In this document: positions 24,400 to 33,445 of the stretch, piece by piece
Numbering within the stretch: position 1 is the first letter of the stretch
Layout of the letters: every line of letters begins with the position of its first letter
From: Nonomuraea polychroma
Lineage (GTDB): Bacteria; Actinomycetota; Actinomycetes; Streptosporangiales; Streptosporangiaceae
Assembly (NCBI RefSeq): GCF_004011505.1
Contig: NZ_SAUN01000001.1
Span: forward strand, 930,001-994,000
Reading direction: 5' to 3'
Length of the DNA stretch: 64,000 nt
Notes under the pieces: generated by a model
The model's input: the letters and a program-made list of their open reading frames with translations, nothing else
What the model was told of the DNA's origin: nothing
Database searches by the model: none
Position numbers and translations under genes: made by a program

Positions 24400-25521
24400 A
24401 TGATCGAGAATGCTGGTGGCCGGCCGAGCGTCGTGGTCCTGGGCGGCGGGTACGGCGGCCACACCGTGGCCAAGCTGCTCGACGACGTCGCCGACGTGAC
24501 GCTCGTCGACCCGTCCGACTCCTTCCTGCACAACCTGGCGGCGCTGCGGGCCCTGGTGGAGCCGGAGTGGCTGGACCGGATCTTCCTGCCGTACGAGCGG
24601 CTGCTGGCGCGGGGGCGCTTCCTGCGCGACCGTGCCGTGGCCGTGGACGGGCTCCAGGTCACGCTCGCGTCGGGCACCCGGCTGGAGCCGGACTACCTGG
24701 TCCTGGCGACCGGGTCGTCGTACCCGTTCCCGGCCAAGATCGACGAGGCGGCGTCCGAGGCGGCCAAGGCCAAGGTCAGGGAGGCGCACGAGGCGCTGGC
24801 CGGCTCCCGGAGCGTGCTGCTGATCGGCGCCGGTCCGGTCGGCATCGAGCTCGCCGGGGAGATCAAGTCCACCTTCCCCGACAAGCACGTCACCCTTGCC
24901 GACGTCGCCCCCGACATCCTGGCTGGGCCGTTCGACCAGGCGCTGCGCGACGAGCTCCGCGCGCAGCTCGACAAGCTCGGGGTCGAGCTCAAGCTGGGCA
25001 GTCCGCTGCGGGAGCTCCCCGGCACCCCGCCCGCCACGGCCGCGCCGGTCGCGGTCACCACGGAGGCGGGCGATGAGCTGAGCGCCGACATCTGGTTCCG
25101 CTGCTTCGGCGTCACCCCGCACACCGGCTACCTGCGCGGCTCGCTCGCCGAGTCCCGCGACGCCCAGGGGCACCTGCGTGTGGACGAGCACCTGCGGGTC
25201 AGAGGGCATGACCGGGTCTTCGCCATCGGCGACATGGCCGACGCGGACCGGAACATGGCGGCCTTCGCCCGGCAGCAGGGCGAGTTGCTCGCACAGAATC
25301 TCCGCACCCTCATCACCGGTGAGGGCGAGATGACCGCGTACGAACGGCGGCCGGCCATGATCCTGGTGCCGCTCGGCCCGGAGGGCGGCGCCGGCCAATT
25401 GCCCGGCCACGACGGCATCGTGGGTCCCGAGGCCACCGCTGAGATCAAGGGTCGCGCCATGCTGGTCGACATGAGCGCCGCCCACTTCGACGTCCCGGTC
25501 TCGGACGAGTCCGCCGCCTGA
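24400..25521 (+). CDS. FAD-dependent NAD(P)H oxidoreductase (NDH-2/AIFM2-like)
   Basis: A 373-residue flavoprotein with two dinucleotide-binding motifs: FAD GGGYGGHTVAKLL near residue 12 and NAD(P)H LLIGAGPVGIELAGE at about 143. The RVFAIGDMADADRNMAAFAR sequence contacts FAD. It lacks redox-active CxxC cysteines, which excludes thioredoxin-reductase-type chemistry and points to a type II NADH:quinone oxidoreductase or ferroptosis-suppressor-like quinone reductase. GGAGA precedes the ATG. Divergence from the HxlR regulator suggests induction by quinones or electrophiles. Confidence 0.82.
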   Translation: MIENAGGRPSVVVLGGGYGGHTVAKLLDDVADVTLVDPSDSFLHNLAALRALVEPEWLDRIFLPYERLLARGRFLRDRAVAVDGLQVTLASGTRLEPDYLVLATGSSYPFPAKIDEAASEAAKAKVREAHEALAGSRSVLLIGAGPVGIELAGEIKSTFPDKHVTLADVAPDILAGPFDQALRDELRAQLDKLGVELKLGSPLRELPGTPPATAAPVAVTTEAGDELSADIWFRCFGVTPHTGYLRGSLAESRDAQGHLRVDEHLRVRGHDRVFAIGDMADADRNMAAFARQQGELLAQNLRTLITGEGEMTAYERRPAMILVPLGPEGGAGQLPGHDGIVGPEATAEIKGRAMLVDMSAAHFDVPVSDESAA

Positions 25522-25548
25522 CGTCTCCGGGCGGTCATCGGAACGCGC

Positions 25549-28500
25549 GTGAACGACTTGCCGGGATCCCGAGTCGAACCCAGCATGGGAAGCGCGTTGA
25601 TTGACGGGGATCCGCGGCGGCTCGGGGAGTACTGGCTGTCGAGCCGTCTCGGAGCGGGCGGCCAGGGGGTCGTGTACGAGGCGTACGACCCGGCCGGCGC
25701 CCGAGTGGCGATCAAGGTGCTGCGCGGCGATCCGACGGGGCAGCCGGGATTGCGTGAGCGCATGGCCAAGGAGGCCGTGTCGGCGCGGCGGGTGGCGTCG
25801 TTCTGCACGGCGAGGGTGCTCGGCGTCGAGCTGGACGGGCCGCGGCCGTACATCGTCAGCGAGTACGTCGAGGGCCCCAGCCTGCGGACGGCCGGGCGCG
25901 TCTTCAGCGGCGACGACCTGCACCGGCTGGCCACGGCGATCGCCACGGCGCTGACCGCCATCCACGACGCGGGCGTCGTGCACCGTGACCTCAAGCCCGA
26001 CAACGTGCTGCTCGGTCCGGACGGGCCGCGCGTGATCGACTTCGGCGTGGCCCGGACGCTGGAGATGTCGCTCACCTCCACCGGGCTGGTCACCGGCACG
26101 CCCGGCTACATGGCGCCGGAGGTGTTCTCGGGCGAGCGGGCCGGGCCGGCGGCCGACGTGTTCGCGTGGGGCGCCGTCGTCCTGTACGCGGCCACCGGCC
26201 AGGACCCGTTCACGGGGGAGGCGCTCGGCGCGGTCATGCATCGCGTGCTCAGCCACGAGCCGGACCTCAGCGTGCTGCCGGGCACGCTGCGCGGCCCGGT
26301 ACGCGCGGCGTTGGCCAAGGAGCCCGCCCTCCGCCCGGCCGCCCGAGAACTGCTGCTGGCGCTGGTCAGCGGGGACGGGGACGTGGAGCGGGCACGGCCG
26401 GCGGGCTCCCGCGGCGGCGCGGGGGTCGCTGCCGGTGCGGGCACGGACCTCGCCCGGCTGCTGGAGCTGGGCGCCGGTGACGGGCGGCGGGTGGGCTCGC
26501 CCGCCGACGATCCGGCGCTCGGCGTCCTGGCCGAGGACGCCTATGCCGCGCTCTCACCCGAAGGAAAGGAGCTGGTCCCGGAGGTCTTCCTGCGCCTGGT
26601 CACGGTGACCGACGAGGGGGAGCTGACGCTGCGCGAGCCGCGCAGGTCCGAGCTGCCCGAGGGCGCCGAGCGGGTGCTGGAGGCGTTCACGTACGTGGTG
26701 TCCGGTGGTGACCCGGTACGGTTGCTGCGTCCCGCGCTCCCGCTGGCCTGGCCGCGCCTGCGGGCCTGGATCGCCGCCAACAGGGACGGCCTGGCCGTGC
26801 ACCGCCAGATCTGCGCGGCCACCGAGCGCTGGCAGGAGCACGGTCGCAGGGAGGCCGACCTGTTCCACGGCAGCTCGCTGGACGCCGCCCTGCGCTGGGC
26901 CGCCGCCGAGCGCAGGAACATCACGCTCACCCCGGCGGAGCGGGACTTCCTGGAGGCGAGCGCCGCGCTCACCAGGCGACGCTCGCGCCGGAGCAGATTC
27001 GTCTCCGCCGGCCTGGCCGTGCTGCTGGCGCTGGCCCTGATCGCCGGCGGCCTGGCGGTACGCCAGAGCGCCACCCTGGCCGAGCAGAGCGCCACGCTCG
27101 CCGGCGAGCGCGACGCGGCCGACTCGGCCAGGTTGGCCGCGGCCGCCGACGCGGTGCGGGGCCGGGATCCGGTGCTCGGCATGCTGCTCAGCGCCGCCGC
27201 CGGGCGGCTATCGCCCACGGCCGAGGCCAGGTCGAGCCTGCTCGCCTCGGTCGTGGACCCGGCAGGCACGGCCTTTCACGATCCGGACACGGGACCGGAC
27301 GTGGTCCGGGCGCTCAGCGCCGACGGCCGCTCACTGGTCAGCGTCAGCCCTGATGAGGTCAGGGTGTGGGACGTCGGGACGGGACGGCGTACCGGTGGCT
27401 TCAGCGGGCTGGGCCTGACCGGGCGGCGGCTGCGGCAGACCGCGGTCAGCGAGGACGGCAAGCTGCTCGCCGTCGCCGACAGCCAGGGCGTCGGGCTGTG
27501 GGACATGGCCACCGGCCGGCCGACCGGGCGCCGCCACCCCGCGGCCGAGGAGTTCGACCTGCGCATCGCCTTCAGCGGCGGCCGGCTCGTCATCGACCTC
27601 GGGCAGGGCACGTACGTCTACGACCCGCGTACCGGGACCAAGACCTCCCTGCCCTCCATGTTCGCGACCGCCGTGCACCCCGGCGGCGACTATGCGGTGA
27701 CCGGGACACAGCGCTGGGCACTGCCCTCCGGCAAGAGGCAACGTGGCTTTCCAGGCGCCTGCGCCGACTGCGCCGGGACCCCGGCGTTCAGCCCCGACGG
27801 GCGGCTGGTGGCGATCAACGGCGACGACGGCCTGCTCGTGCTCGATGCCCGCAGCGGCAAGGAGATCGGCACCATCGGGGAGTGGGAGGACACGACGACG
27901 CCGGTGTTCAGCCCGGACGGCGAGCTCATCGCGGGATTCGACACGGCCATCCGCGTCTACCAGCCGGGGGCCGACGAGCCGTTGCTGCTGGAGCGCGAGG
28001 TGGCCGACCCGATCTCGGCGGTCGCGTTCACCGGGGACGGGCTGCGTTACCTGAGTGAGGACACGGTCGTCACGCTCCAGGCTCCCCTCACCGCGGACCA
28101 GCCCATGGACGAGGTACGCCTGAGCCCGGACGGCCGCTTCCTGGCCACCCACGAACTCGACTCCACCAAGGTCACGGTGAACGGCCGGGACTTCGAGGTG
28201 GGCAGGTTCGATCCGTACGACAGCATGTTCGCCTTCAGTCCGGACGGCAGCCGGCTGGCGATCAGGCGGGGCGACGACGTCAGTGTCTGGGACCCCGCCA
28301 CCGGGCGCCGGCTGGCCACCATGGGCCCGGAATGGGCGGGCACCTTCGAGCCGGACGCGGCCAAGCCCGCCCCGGCCGGGCTCTGGACCGCCGCCGACGA
28401 CTCGTTCACGCTCTGGCGGCTGCTCGGCGGGAAGAAGCTCAAGCAGGTGTCCAGGCCGCGGTTGATCGGCTGGACGGTCACCGCCGAGGGACGGCTCGTC

Positions 28501-29016
28501 GGCCTGGACGCGAGCCTGCTGCGCCTGGTCGACCTCGAGACGGGGCGGCCGCTGGGGGCGCGCGTGCCGCTTCCCGCGCCGGCCGACGACGTCTGGTTCA
28601 GCGCCGACCTGAAGCTGGTGGCGGCGAACTTCTCCGGCAAGATCGGCATCTGGGACACCACCACGGGGCGGCAGGTCGGCGACTGGATGCGGGTGGGCTC
28701 GGCGCCCTGGGGCGGCGTGTTCTCCGGGGACGGGCGGCTGTTCGCGTTCGCGTCCCAGGACAAGTCGCTGACCCTGTGGGACGTGCAGGCGGGGGAGCGG
28801 GTCGGGCCCGAGATCGGGCTGTGGGACAGCGCGCGGTCGATCGCGTTCTCGCCCACCGGCGAGGTGCTGGCCATCGGCCGGGGCGGGCGGCTGACCCGGG
28901 TGCCGACGGCGGTGGGGCCGCTGATGACGGCGGTGTGCGCGCGGGCCGGACGGGTGCTGACGGAGGCGGAGTGGCGCCGCCACCTGCCCGCCCGGCCGTA
29001 CCGGAAGGGGTGTTAG
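25549..29016 (+). CDS. Membrane Ser/Thr protein kinase with extracellular WD40-like propeller
   Basis: 1155 residues. The N-terminal Hanks-type kinase (about 27-290) has the glycine loop LGAGGQGVVYEAY, Lys56 in VAIKVLRG, HRDLKPDNVLL, DFGVARTLEMS and GTPGYMAPE. A linker of about 200 residues follows (around 300-480), then one transmembrane helix (about 484-506). A coiled AEQSATLAGERDAADSARL stretch leads to 10-14 WD40-like repeats (VRVWDVGTG, VGLWDMATG, VSVWDPATG, IGIWDTTTG, LTLWDVQAG). The helix should place the propeller outside as a sensor or scaffold. GTG 25549 is the first start; ATG 25585 is an alternative. Confidence 0.9.
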   Translation: MNDLPGSRVEPSMGSALIDGDPRRLGEYWLSSRLGAGGQGVVYEAYDPAGARVAIKVLRGDPTGQPGLRERMAKEAVSARRVASFCTARVLGVELDGPRPYIVSEYVEGPSLRTAGRVFSGDDLHRLATAIATALTAIHDAGVVHRDLKPDNVLLGPDGPRVIDFGVARTLEMSLTSTGLVTGTPGYMAPEVFSGERAGPAADVFAWGAVVLYAATGQDPFTGEALGAVMHRVLSHEPDLSVLPGTLRGPVRAALAKEPALRPAARELLLALVSGDGDVERARPAGSRGGAGVAAGAGTDLARLLELGAGDGRRVGSPADDPALGVLAEDAYAALSPEGKELVPEVFLRLVTVTDEGELTLREPRRSELPEGAERVLEAFTYVVSGGDPVRLLRPALPLAWPRLRAWIAANRDGLAVHRQICAATERWQEHGRREADLFHGSSLDAALRWAAAERRNITLTPAERDFLEASAALTRRRSRRSRFVSAGLAVLLALALIAGGLAVRQSATLAEQSATLAGERDAADSARLAAAADAVRGRDPVLGMLLSAAAGRLSPTAEARSSLLASVVDPAGTAFHDPDTGPDVVRALSADGRSLVSVSPDEVRVWDVGTGRRTGGFSGLGLTGRRLRQTAVSEDGKLLAVADSQGVGLWDMATGRPTGRRHPAAEEFDLRIAFSGGRLVIDLGQGTYVYDPRTGTKTSLPSMFATAVHPGGDYAVTGTQRWALPSGKRQRGFPGACADCAGTPAFSPDGRLVAINGDDGLLVLDARSGKEIGTIGEWEDTTTPVFSPDGELIAGFDTAIRVYQPGADEPLLLEREVADPISAVAFTGDGLRYLSEDTVVTLQAPLTADQPMDEVRLSPDGRFLATHELDSTKVTVNGRDFEVGRFDPYDSMFAFSPDGSRLAIRRGDDVSVWDPATGRRLATMGPEWAGTFEPDAAKPAPAGLWTAADDSFTLWRLLGGKKLKQVSRPRLIGWTVTAEGRLVGLDASLLRLVDLETGRPLGARVPLPAPADDVWFSADLKLVAANFSGKIGIWDTTTGRQVGDWMRVGSAPWGGVFSGDGRLFAFASQDKSLTLWDVQAGERVGPEIGLWDSARSIAFSPTGEVLAIGRGGRLTRVPTAVGPLMTAVCARAGRVLTEAEWRRHLPARPYRKGC

Positions 29017-29031
29017 CCGCGGCGGGCGCGG

Positions 29032-30696
29032 TCAGTGGCCTGGGCCGGGGAGCTGGATGGCCGGTTCCGGGCGGTGGATGCCGCGGGGGCGGTAGGCGAG
29101 CGCGTCCGAGACGCCCAGATAGTCGGCGAGCAGCCAGATGATGGCCAGCCACATCTCGGTGCCCTGGAGTCCCGGCGTGCGGGTCGTGCCGCTCCCCACT
29201 GTCAGGGCGAAGCTGAAGCCCGCGCCGTCCTGCCAGCCGCCCACCGCGCGGACGAGCCGCTCCCTGGCCCACGCCTCGCCCTCCGCGCGGCGGTAGCGCG
29301 TCTGCTTGCCCGCCAGCCAGAGCGGGTGGATGACGTCGAGCACGTTGCACGCGTTCCCGGTGTCGGGGCCGAAGTAGCGAGGGTCGCGCGCCTGGGCGAG
29401 CACGGTGTCGACGGCCTGCTCAGGGTACGGCAGCGGCACGCCGAACTGCGCGAACGTCCCGCGCGTGAGCCGGTAGAAGCCGTTGACCACCTGCAGCCGG
29501 CCCGCGTCGGGGTCCGGCTCGCCCCACATCCCGTGGGCCTGCGAGCACCTCGTCAGGAGCCACCCGTACAGGGTCTCGATCTCGCCGCGCAGGCCGAAGT
29601 CGGCGAGGTTGCGGTAGAGGCCGGTGCCGACGGCGTCCACCCATGAGCCGGCCGTCCACGCCTTCCGCTTCCAGTCGAGGGCGTCCAGGGCGGCGATCAG
29701 GTCCTGGGAGCCGAGGCCGGTGACGGCGTGGACCGGGTGGCGGAAGCGGGCGCCGAGCAGGTCGAGGGCGTAGCCGACGCAGAGCACGTGGTACGCGGCG
29801 ATGCCGTCGAGCGTCGGCGTTCCGGCGGCGCCGATCTCCGGGACCAGGCCGGTGGCGGCGTCCTGCCGGTCCTGCAGGAACCCGACGATCTCGTCCCGGG
29901 CGGGGATCGGGGGTGGGCCGCCGAGCAGCAGGTCGGCGATCTCGACGGCGTCGCACCAGGCGCGGACGGTCGGCTCGGCGTCGGGGCGGTCGACGTAACG
30001 CTCACCCGTCCAGCAGCGGCGCAGCACCGCATCGGCCTGCTCCCTGGCCCGGTCGGCGAAGTCGGCGAGCAGCCGTGCCAGGTCGCCTTCCGATCGCGAC
30101 GGCGACGGCACGTCCTGCGACGAGGGGGCCGGGGCGGTGGGGCGCGGGGTGCGGCGGTCGCGGATCAGGCGGGCCGGGTTGCCGGCGACCATGGCCCAGG
30201 CGGGCACGTCCTTGGTGACCACCGCGCCCGCCCCGACGACGGCGTGGTCGCCGATCGTCACTCCGTCCAGCACGACCACGTTCGACCCGATCCATACGTC
30301 GTCGCCGATGCGGATGCCCTTCGACGTGATCGCCTGGCGGAAGACCGGCCGGTCGGGCGCGGCGCCGTGGTTGAAACCGAGCAGGGAGGTGTGCGCCCCG
30401 ACCCGCACGGCGTTGCCGAGCACCACCCGCCCGCGCGCCACCGAGTACGGGTTGAGCGTGCAGTCGTCGCCCATCACGACGTCGTCCGTGACGTACGCGT
30501 GAGCCGCGATGTAGCTGCGCTCTCCGATCCGGAGCCGATCCGCGTACACGGCCGCCAGCGGCGAGATGAACACCTTCTCCGGCGCCTCCAGCTCCATCCG
30601 GCCGCGCAACTCCGCCACGTGGTCCGCCTGGGCCTGCCGGTCCTCCTCGGTCGCATCGCTCCAGAACCGCCACGGGCAGAAGTCGAACTCGGTCAT
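29032..30696 (-). CDS. Hexapeptide-repeat acetyltransferase fused to a C-terminal alpha-helical toroid-like domain
   Basis: 554 residues. Residues 1-190 form a left-handed beta-helix acyltransferase of the galactoside/maltose acetyltransferase group ([20 protein letters not shown], then [20 protein letters not shown], then [17 protein letters not shown]), with His in [10 protein letters not shown] as a candidate catalytic base. A Pro/Ser linker (about 190-215) leads to some 340 residues of helical sequence with Trp-rich repeats ([20 protein letters not shown], then [13 protein letters not shown]) resembling an alpha/alpha toroid. ATG 30696 overlaps the stop of a beta-galactosidase remnant (ATGA). 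The fusion is unusual and its substrate unknown; a sugar or glycoside is likely. Confidence 0.75.
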   Translation of the reverse strand: MTEFDFCPWRFWSDATEEDRQAQADHVAELRGRMELEAPEKVFISPLAAVYADRLRIGERSYIAAHAYVTDDVVMGDDCTLNPYSVARGRVVLGNAVRVGAHTSLLGFNHGAAPDRPVFRQAITSKGIRIGDDVWIGSNVVVLDGVTIGDHAVVGAGAVVTKDVPAWAMVAGNPARLIRDRRTPRPTAPAPSSQDVPSPSRSEGDLARLLADFADRAREQADAVLRRCWTGERYVDRPDAEPTVRAWCDAVEIADLLLGGPPPIPARDEIVGFLQDRQDAATGLVPEIGAAGTPTLDGIAAYHVLCVGYALDLLGARFRHPVHAVTGLGSQDLIAALDALDWKRKAWTAGSWVDAVGTGLYRNLADFGLRGEIETLYGWLLTRCSQAHGMWGEPDPDAGRLQVVNGFYRLTRGTFAQFGVPLPYPEQAVDTVLAQARDPRYFGPDTGNACNVLDVIHPLWLAGKQTRYRRAEGEAWARERLVRAVGGWQDGAGFSFALTVGSGTTRTPGLQGTEMWLAIIWLLADYLGVSDALAYRPRGIHRPEPAIQLPGPGH

Positions 30697-31034
30697 GCCA
30701 TCAACATCCTCTCCGTCGTCCCCAGCATCATCGACCATGAGAAGCGGCGGACCGTCAGCCGGTGCCGCTCGGGCAGCGCGGGCCCGCAGGAGGCGCTGCC
30801 GATCCCCTGCCGGCCATGGTCCAGGTTCAGCCAGACGCGGCCGGAATCCCGCAGGTCGGCGCAGCACCGCCTCCCGACCGGCGGGGACAACGCCGGTCCC
30901 GTCGCTGGAGCCGACACCGGCGGGCGCGGTGCGGGCCGGGCCGTTGCGCCGTCATCCCGGCGGCGGTGGCTGCCGCGGCCGAGCTTTGCCTGGCCGAAGG
31001 CGACCACGTGGCCGGCGGGAGCCCAGGGGGTACC
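30693..31034 (-). pseudogene. 3' remnant of a GH2 beta-galactosidase
   Basis: Two pieces match the end of LacZ-type enzymes: TPWAPAGHVVAFGQAKL (about 31034-30980) and [20 protein letters not shown] followed by [20 protein letters not shown] (about 30836-30720). The sequence between them is degenerate and shortened, and the catalytic part is missing. The frame ends with TGA 30695-30693 overlapping the ATG of the acetyltransferase fusion, so that gene was once coupled to beta-galactosidase, as lacA is to lacZ in other bacteria. Confidence 0.7.
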
Positions 31035-31164
31035 GTGTGGACGCCCATGCACTGAGCCGCCCGGGTTTTCACACCGCCGTGCCGCCCGCAAGATGGGGGG
31101 AGCAACGACGGCTCCGGCGGCCGTGTGATGATGTCCCCAAGCGCGACGGGGGGAGAAAGCGATC

Positions 31165-31815
31165 GTGGGGTCTTTCGCGGGCAGCACGCTGCCCCCGGAT
31201 GACGTCGTCGTCTCGGCTCTGCGGGCGGGTGACGAGGCGATGTTCGCGATATTGCTCGACACCTGGTCGCGGGGCATGCTGCGGGTGGCCAGAACATATG
31301 TGTCCACCGACGACTCCGCGGAGGAGGTGGTGCAGGACACCTGGCTCGCGGTGATCGGTGCGATCGACGGCTTCGAGGGGCGCTCGTCGGTCAAGACGTG
31401 GGTCTACCGCATTCTCGTGAACACGGCGAAGAAGCGCAGCGTGCGGGAGAGCCGTACACTTCCGTGGAGCGCCCTCGATCAGGACGCCGGACCGACCGTC
31501 GATCCCTCGCGGTTCCACGGCGCGGACGCCGCCCTGCCGGGAAGCTGGAAGGAGTCGCCGGCGATCTGGCCGACCCCGGAGAGCCAGGCGCTCGCCGCGG
31601 AGGTGCGCGGCCTCATCGGTGAGGCGGTGGCCGGGTTGCCGCCGCGGCAGCGGATCGTGATCACCCTGCGTGATGTAGAGGGATGTACCTCCGAGGAGGT
31701 CTGCGAGATCCTGGAGATCTCTCCCGCCAACCAGCGGGTCCTGCTGCACCGCGCCCGTGCGGCGGTCCGCGGACGGCTGGAGGGCTACTTCGAGACGGTG
31801 AAGCAGTCAGAATAG
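31165..31815 (+). CDS. ECF-subfamily RNA polymerase sigma factor
   Basis: A 216-residue sigma-70 family protein with region 2 (MLRVARTYVSTDDSAEEVVQ, then DTWLAVIGAIDGFEGRSSVK, then TWVYRILVNTAKKR) and region 4 (LPPRQRIVITLRDVEGCTSE, then EVCEILEISPANQRVLLHRA). The linker between them, about 60 residues including GSWKESPAIWPTPESQALAAE, is typical of actinobacterial ECF factors paired with zinc anti-sigma proteins. GTG 31165 follows GGGGGGAG. The anti-sigma gene starts 41 bases after it and the ergothioneine operon begins soon after. Confidence 0.92.
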   Translation: MGSFAGSTLPPDDVVVSALRAGDEAMFAILLDTWSRGMLRVARTYVSTDDSAEEVVQDTWLAVIGAIDGFEGRSSVKTWVYRILVNTAKKRSVRESRTLPWSALDQDAGPTVDPSRFHGADAALPGSWKESPAIWPTPESQALAAEVRGLIGEAVAGLPPRQRIVITLRDVEGCTSEEVCEILEISPANQRVLLHRARAAVRGRLEGYFETVKQSE

Positions 31816-31856
31816 GTGAAACGGTTCATATCGCAGAGGGTAAGGCGGGCAACGTC

Positions 31857-32096
31857 GTGAAGCGGTTCACGTGCGGCGAACTGGTGGAAGTCATCACCGC
31901 CTACCTCGACGACGCCCTCGACCAGCCGTCCCGCGCCGGGGTCGAGCTCCATCTGACCTGCTGCGAAGACTGCGGGCACTACGTCGACCAGTTCCGCGCG
32001 ACCATCCGCGCCCTCGCCGACCCGCCGCCGGAGAAGTTGTCGGACCGCACGCGGGAACGACTGATGTCCGCCTTCAGGAACCGGCGGCACGCCTGA
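31857..32096 (+). CDS. Zinc-finger (ZAS-like, zf-HC2) anti-sigma factor
   Basis: A 79-residue soluble protein, KRFTCGELVEVITAYLDDAL then HLTCCEDCGHYVDQFRATIR, with the HxxxCxxC motif formed by His32, Cys36 and Cys39 and an upstream Cys6. This is the zinc site of ZAS anti-sigma factors, which in RsrA is redox-sensitive. It lacks a transmembrane segment. GTG 31857 was chosen because it starts the domain and AAGGCGGG lies upstream. It should hold the adjacent ECF sigma inactive; thiol oxidation is a plausible release signal. Confidence 0.85.
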   Translation: MKRFTCGELVEVITAYLDDALDQPSRAGVELHLTCCEDCGHYVDQFRATIRALADPPPEKLSDRTRERLMSAFRNRRHA

Positions 32097-32140
32097 GAAT
32101 TCTCCTGTAACGCTCGCGTGGCTCGCGGGTCTGTAGACTC

Positions 32141-33445
32141 ATGCGCCACGCGACGATCGGGCCGACCCCACCCAAGGCGGCCGCGGAAGCAGCGCCGCCC
32201 CCGGGGGCGCCCTCCAGGGACGCCTCCGCAACAGCATACCGTGACGACGACGCGGCGGAACGTGACGACACGCCGCTCAACGCATCAGAGGTCGCCGCCT
32301 TCGCCCGCCGGTGCTTCCAGGCGGACGGCGGGGACCGCGTGGGCGTCGAGCTGGAGTTCCTGGTCTTCGACCGCACGGCGGTCGCCCGGCACGTGCCGCT
32401 GGAGGAGGTCGCGCGGGCGCTGCCCCCGCTGCCCGGCGGCAGCCGGGTGACGTTCGAGCCGGGCGGCCAGCTGGAGCTCTCCGGACCGGCGGGCACGCTG
32501 CCCGGCGCGATCGGCGGGCTCGCCGCCGACGTGGCCGTCGCCCGCCGCGCCCTCGCCGACGCGGGGCTCGTGCTGGCGGGCGTGGGCCTCGATCCGGTAC
32601 GACCACCGCGACGCCAGTTGCGCCGGCCCAGATATGACGCGATGGCGGAGTTCTTCGGCGGTCCCTACGGGCCGCTGATGATGTGCTCCACGGCCTCCAT
32701 CCAGGTCAACCTGGACCTGGGGGAGCGGCCGGAAACGCGGTGGGAGCGGGCGCACATGCTGGGCCCCGTCCTGACCGCGGCCTTCGCCAACTCCCCGCTC
32801 AGCGGTGGCCGCCCGTGCGGCTGGATGTCCGGCCGCCAGGCCGTGTGGGAAAACCTCGATCCCACCAGGACGGCCCCCGTCCGCGGGTCCGGCGACCCGG
32901 CGGCCGAGTGGGCGGACTACCTGCTCGACGCCCGCCTCATGCTGGTGCGGGAGGACGCGGACCGCTGCCGCCCGGTCCGCGACGGCTCGACCTTCCGCGA
33001 CTGGCTGGCCACCGGCGAGCCCACGGCGGCGGATCTGGCCTACCACGCCACGACGGTGTTCCCCCCGGTACGCCCCCGCGGCTGGCTGGAGATCCGCTAC
33101 CTCGACGCCCAGCACCCGGCGACCTGGGCGGTGTGCGTGGCCGTGACCTGCGCCCTCGTCGCCGACGACCGGGCCGCGGACGCGGCGCTGGCCGCCGCGG
33201 AACCGTACCGGGAGTTGTGGCAGGAGGCCGCACGGTGCGGGCTGGCGGACCCGCGGCTGGCGAGAGCCGCCGGCGTCTGCTTCCGCGCCGCGATCGAGGC
33301 GCTGCCGCGTCTCGGCGCGGCTCCAGCCCTGGTCGGCGAGGTGGCCGCCTTCGCCGACCGGTACGTGACGCCCGGCCGCTCGCCGGCGGCCGACCTCATA
33401 GATCTGGGCCCGGAGGCCTGGCTGACCGAAGGGGGACGAACGTGA
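32141..33445 (+). CDS. egtA: Glutamate-cysteine ligase of ergothioneine synthesis
   Basis: EgtA makes gamma-glutamylcysteine, the sulfur donor for EgtB. The 434-residue protein has a low-complexity Ala/Pro N-terminus (1-45) and then the GCS2 fold: GVELEFLVFDRT, VTFEPGGQLELSGP, MCSTASIQVNLDLG and GWLEIRYLDAQHPATW. ATG 32141 is 45 bases after the anti-sigma gene. TGTAAC (32106-32111) followed 17 bases later by GTC (32129-32131) resembles an ECF-type promoter and would give a nearly leaderless transcript, but this is speculative. It overlaps egtB by GTGA. Confidence 0.92.
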   Translation: MRHATIGPTPPKAAAEAAPPPGAPSRDASATAYRDDDAAERDDTPLNASEVAAFARRCFQADGGDRVGVELEFLVFDRTAVARHVPLEEVARALPPLPGGSRVTFEPGGQLELSGPAGTLPGAIGGLAADVAVARRALADAGLVLAGVGLDPVRPPRRQLRRPRYDAMAEFFGGPYGPLMMCSTASIQVNLDLGERPETRWERAHMLGPVLTAAFANSPLSGGRPCGWMSGRQAVWENLDPTRTAPVRGSGDPAAEWADYLLDARLMLVREDADRCRPVRDGSTFRDWLATGEPTAADLAYHATTVFPPVRPRGWLEIRYLDAQHPATWAVCVAVTCALVADDRAADAALAAAEPYRELWQEAARCGLADPRLARAAGVCFRAAIEALPRLGAAPALVGEVAAFADRYVTPGRSPAADLIDLGPEAWLTEGGRT

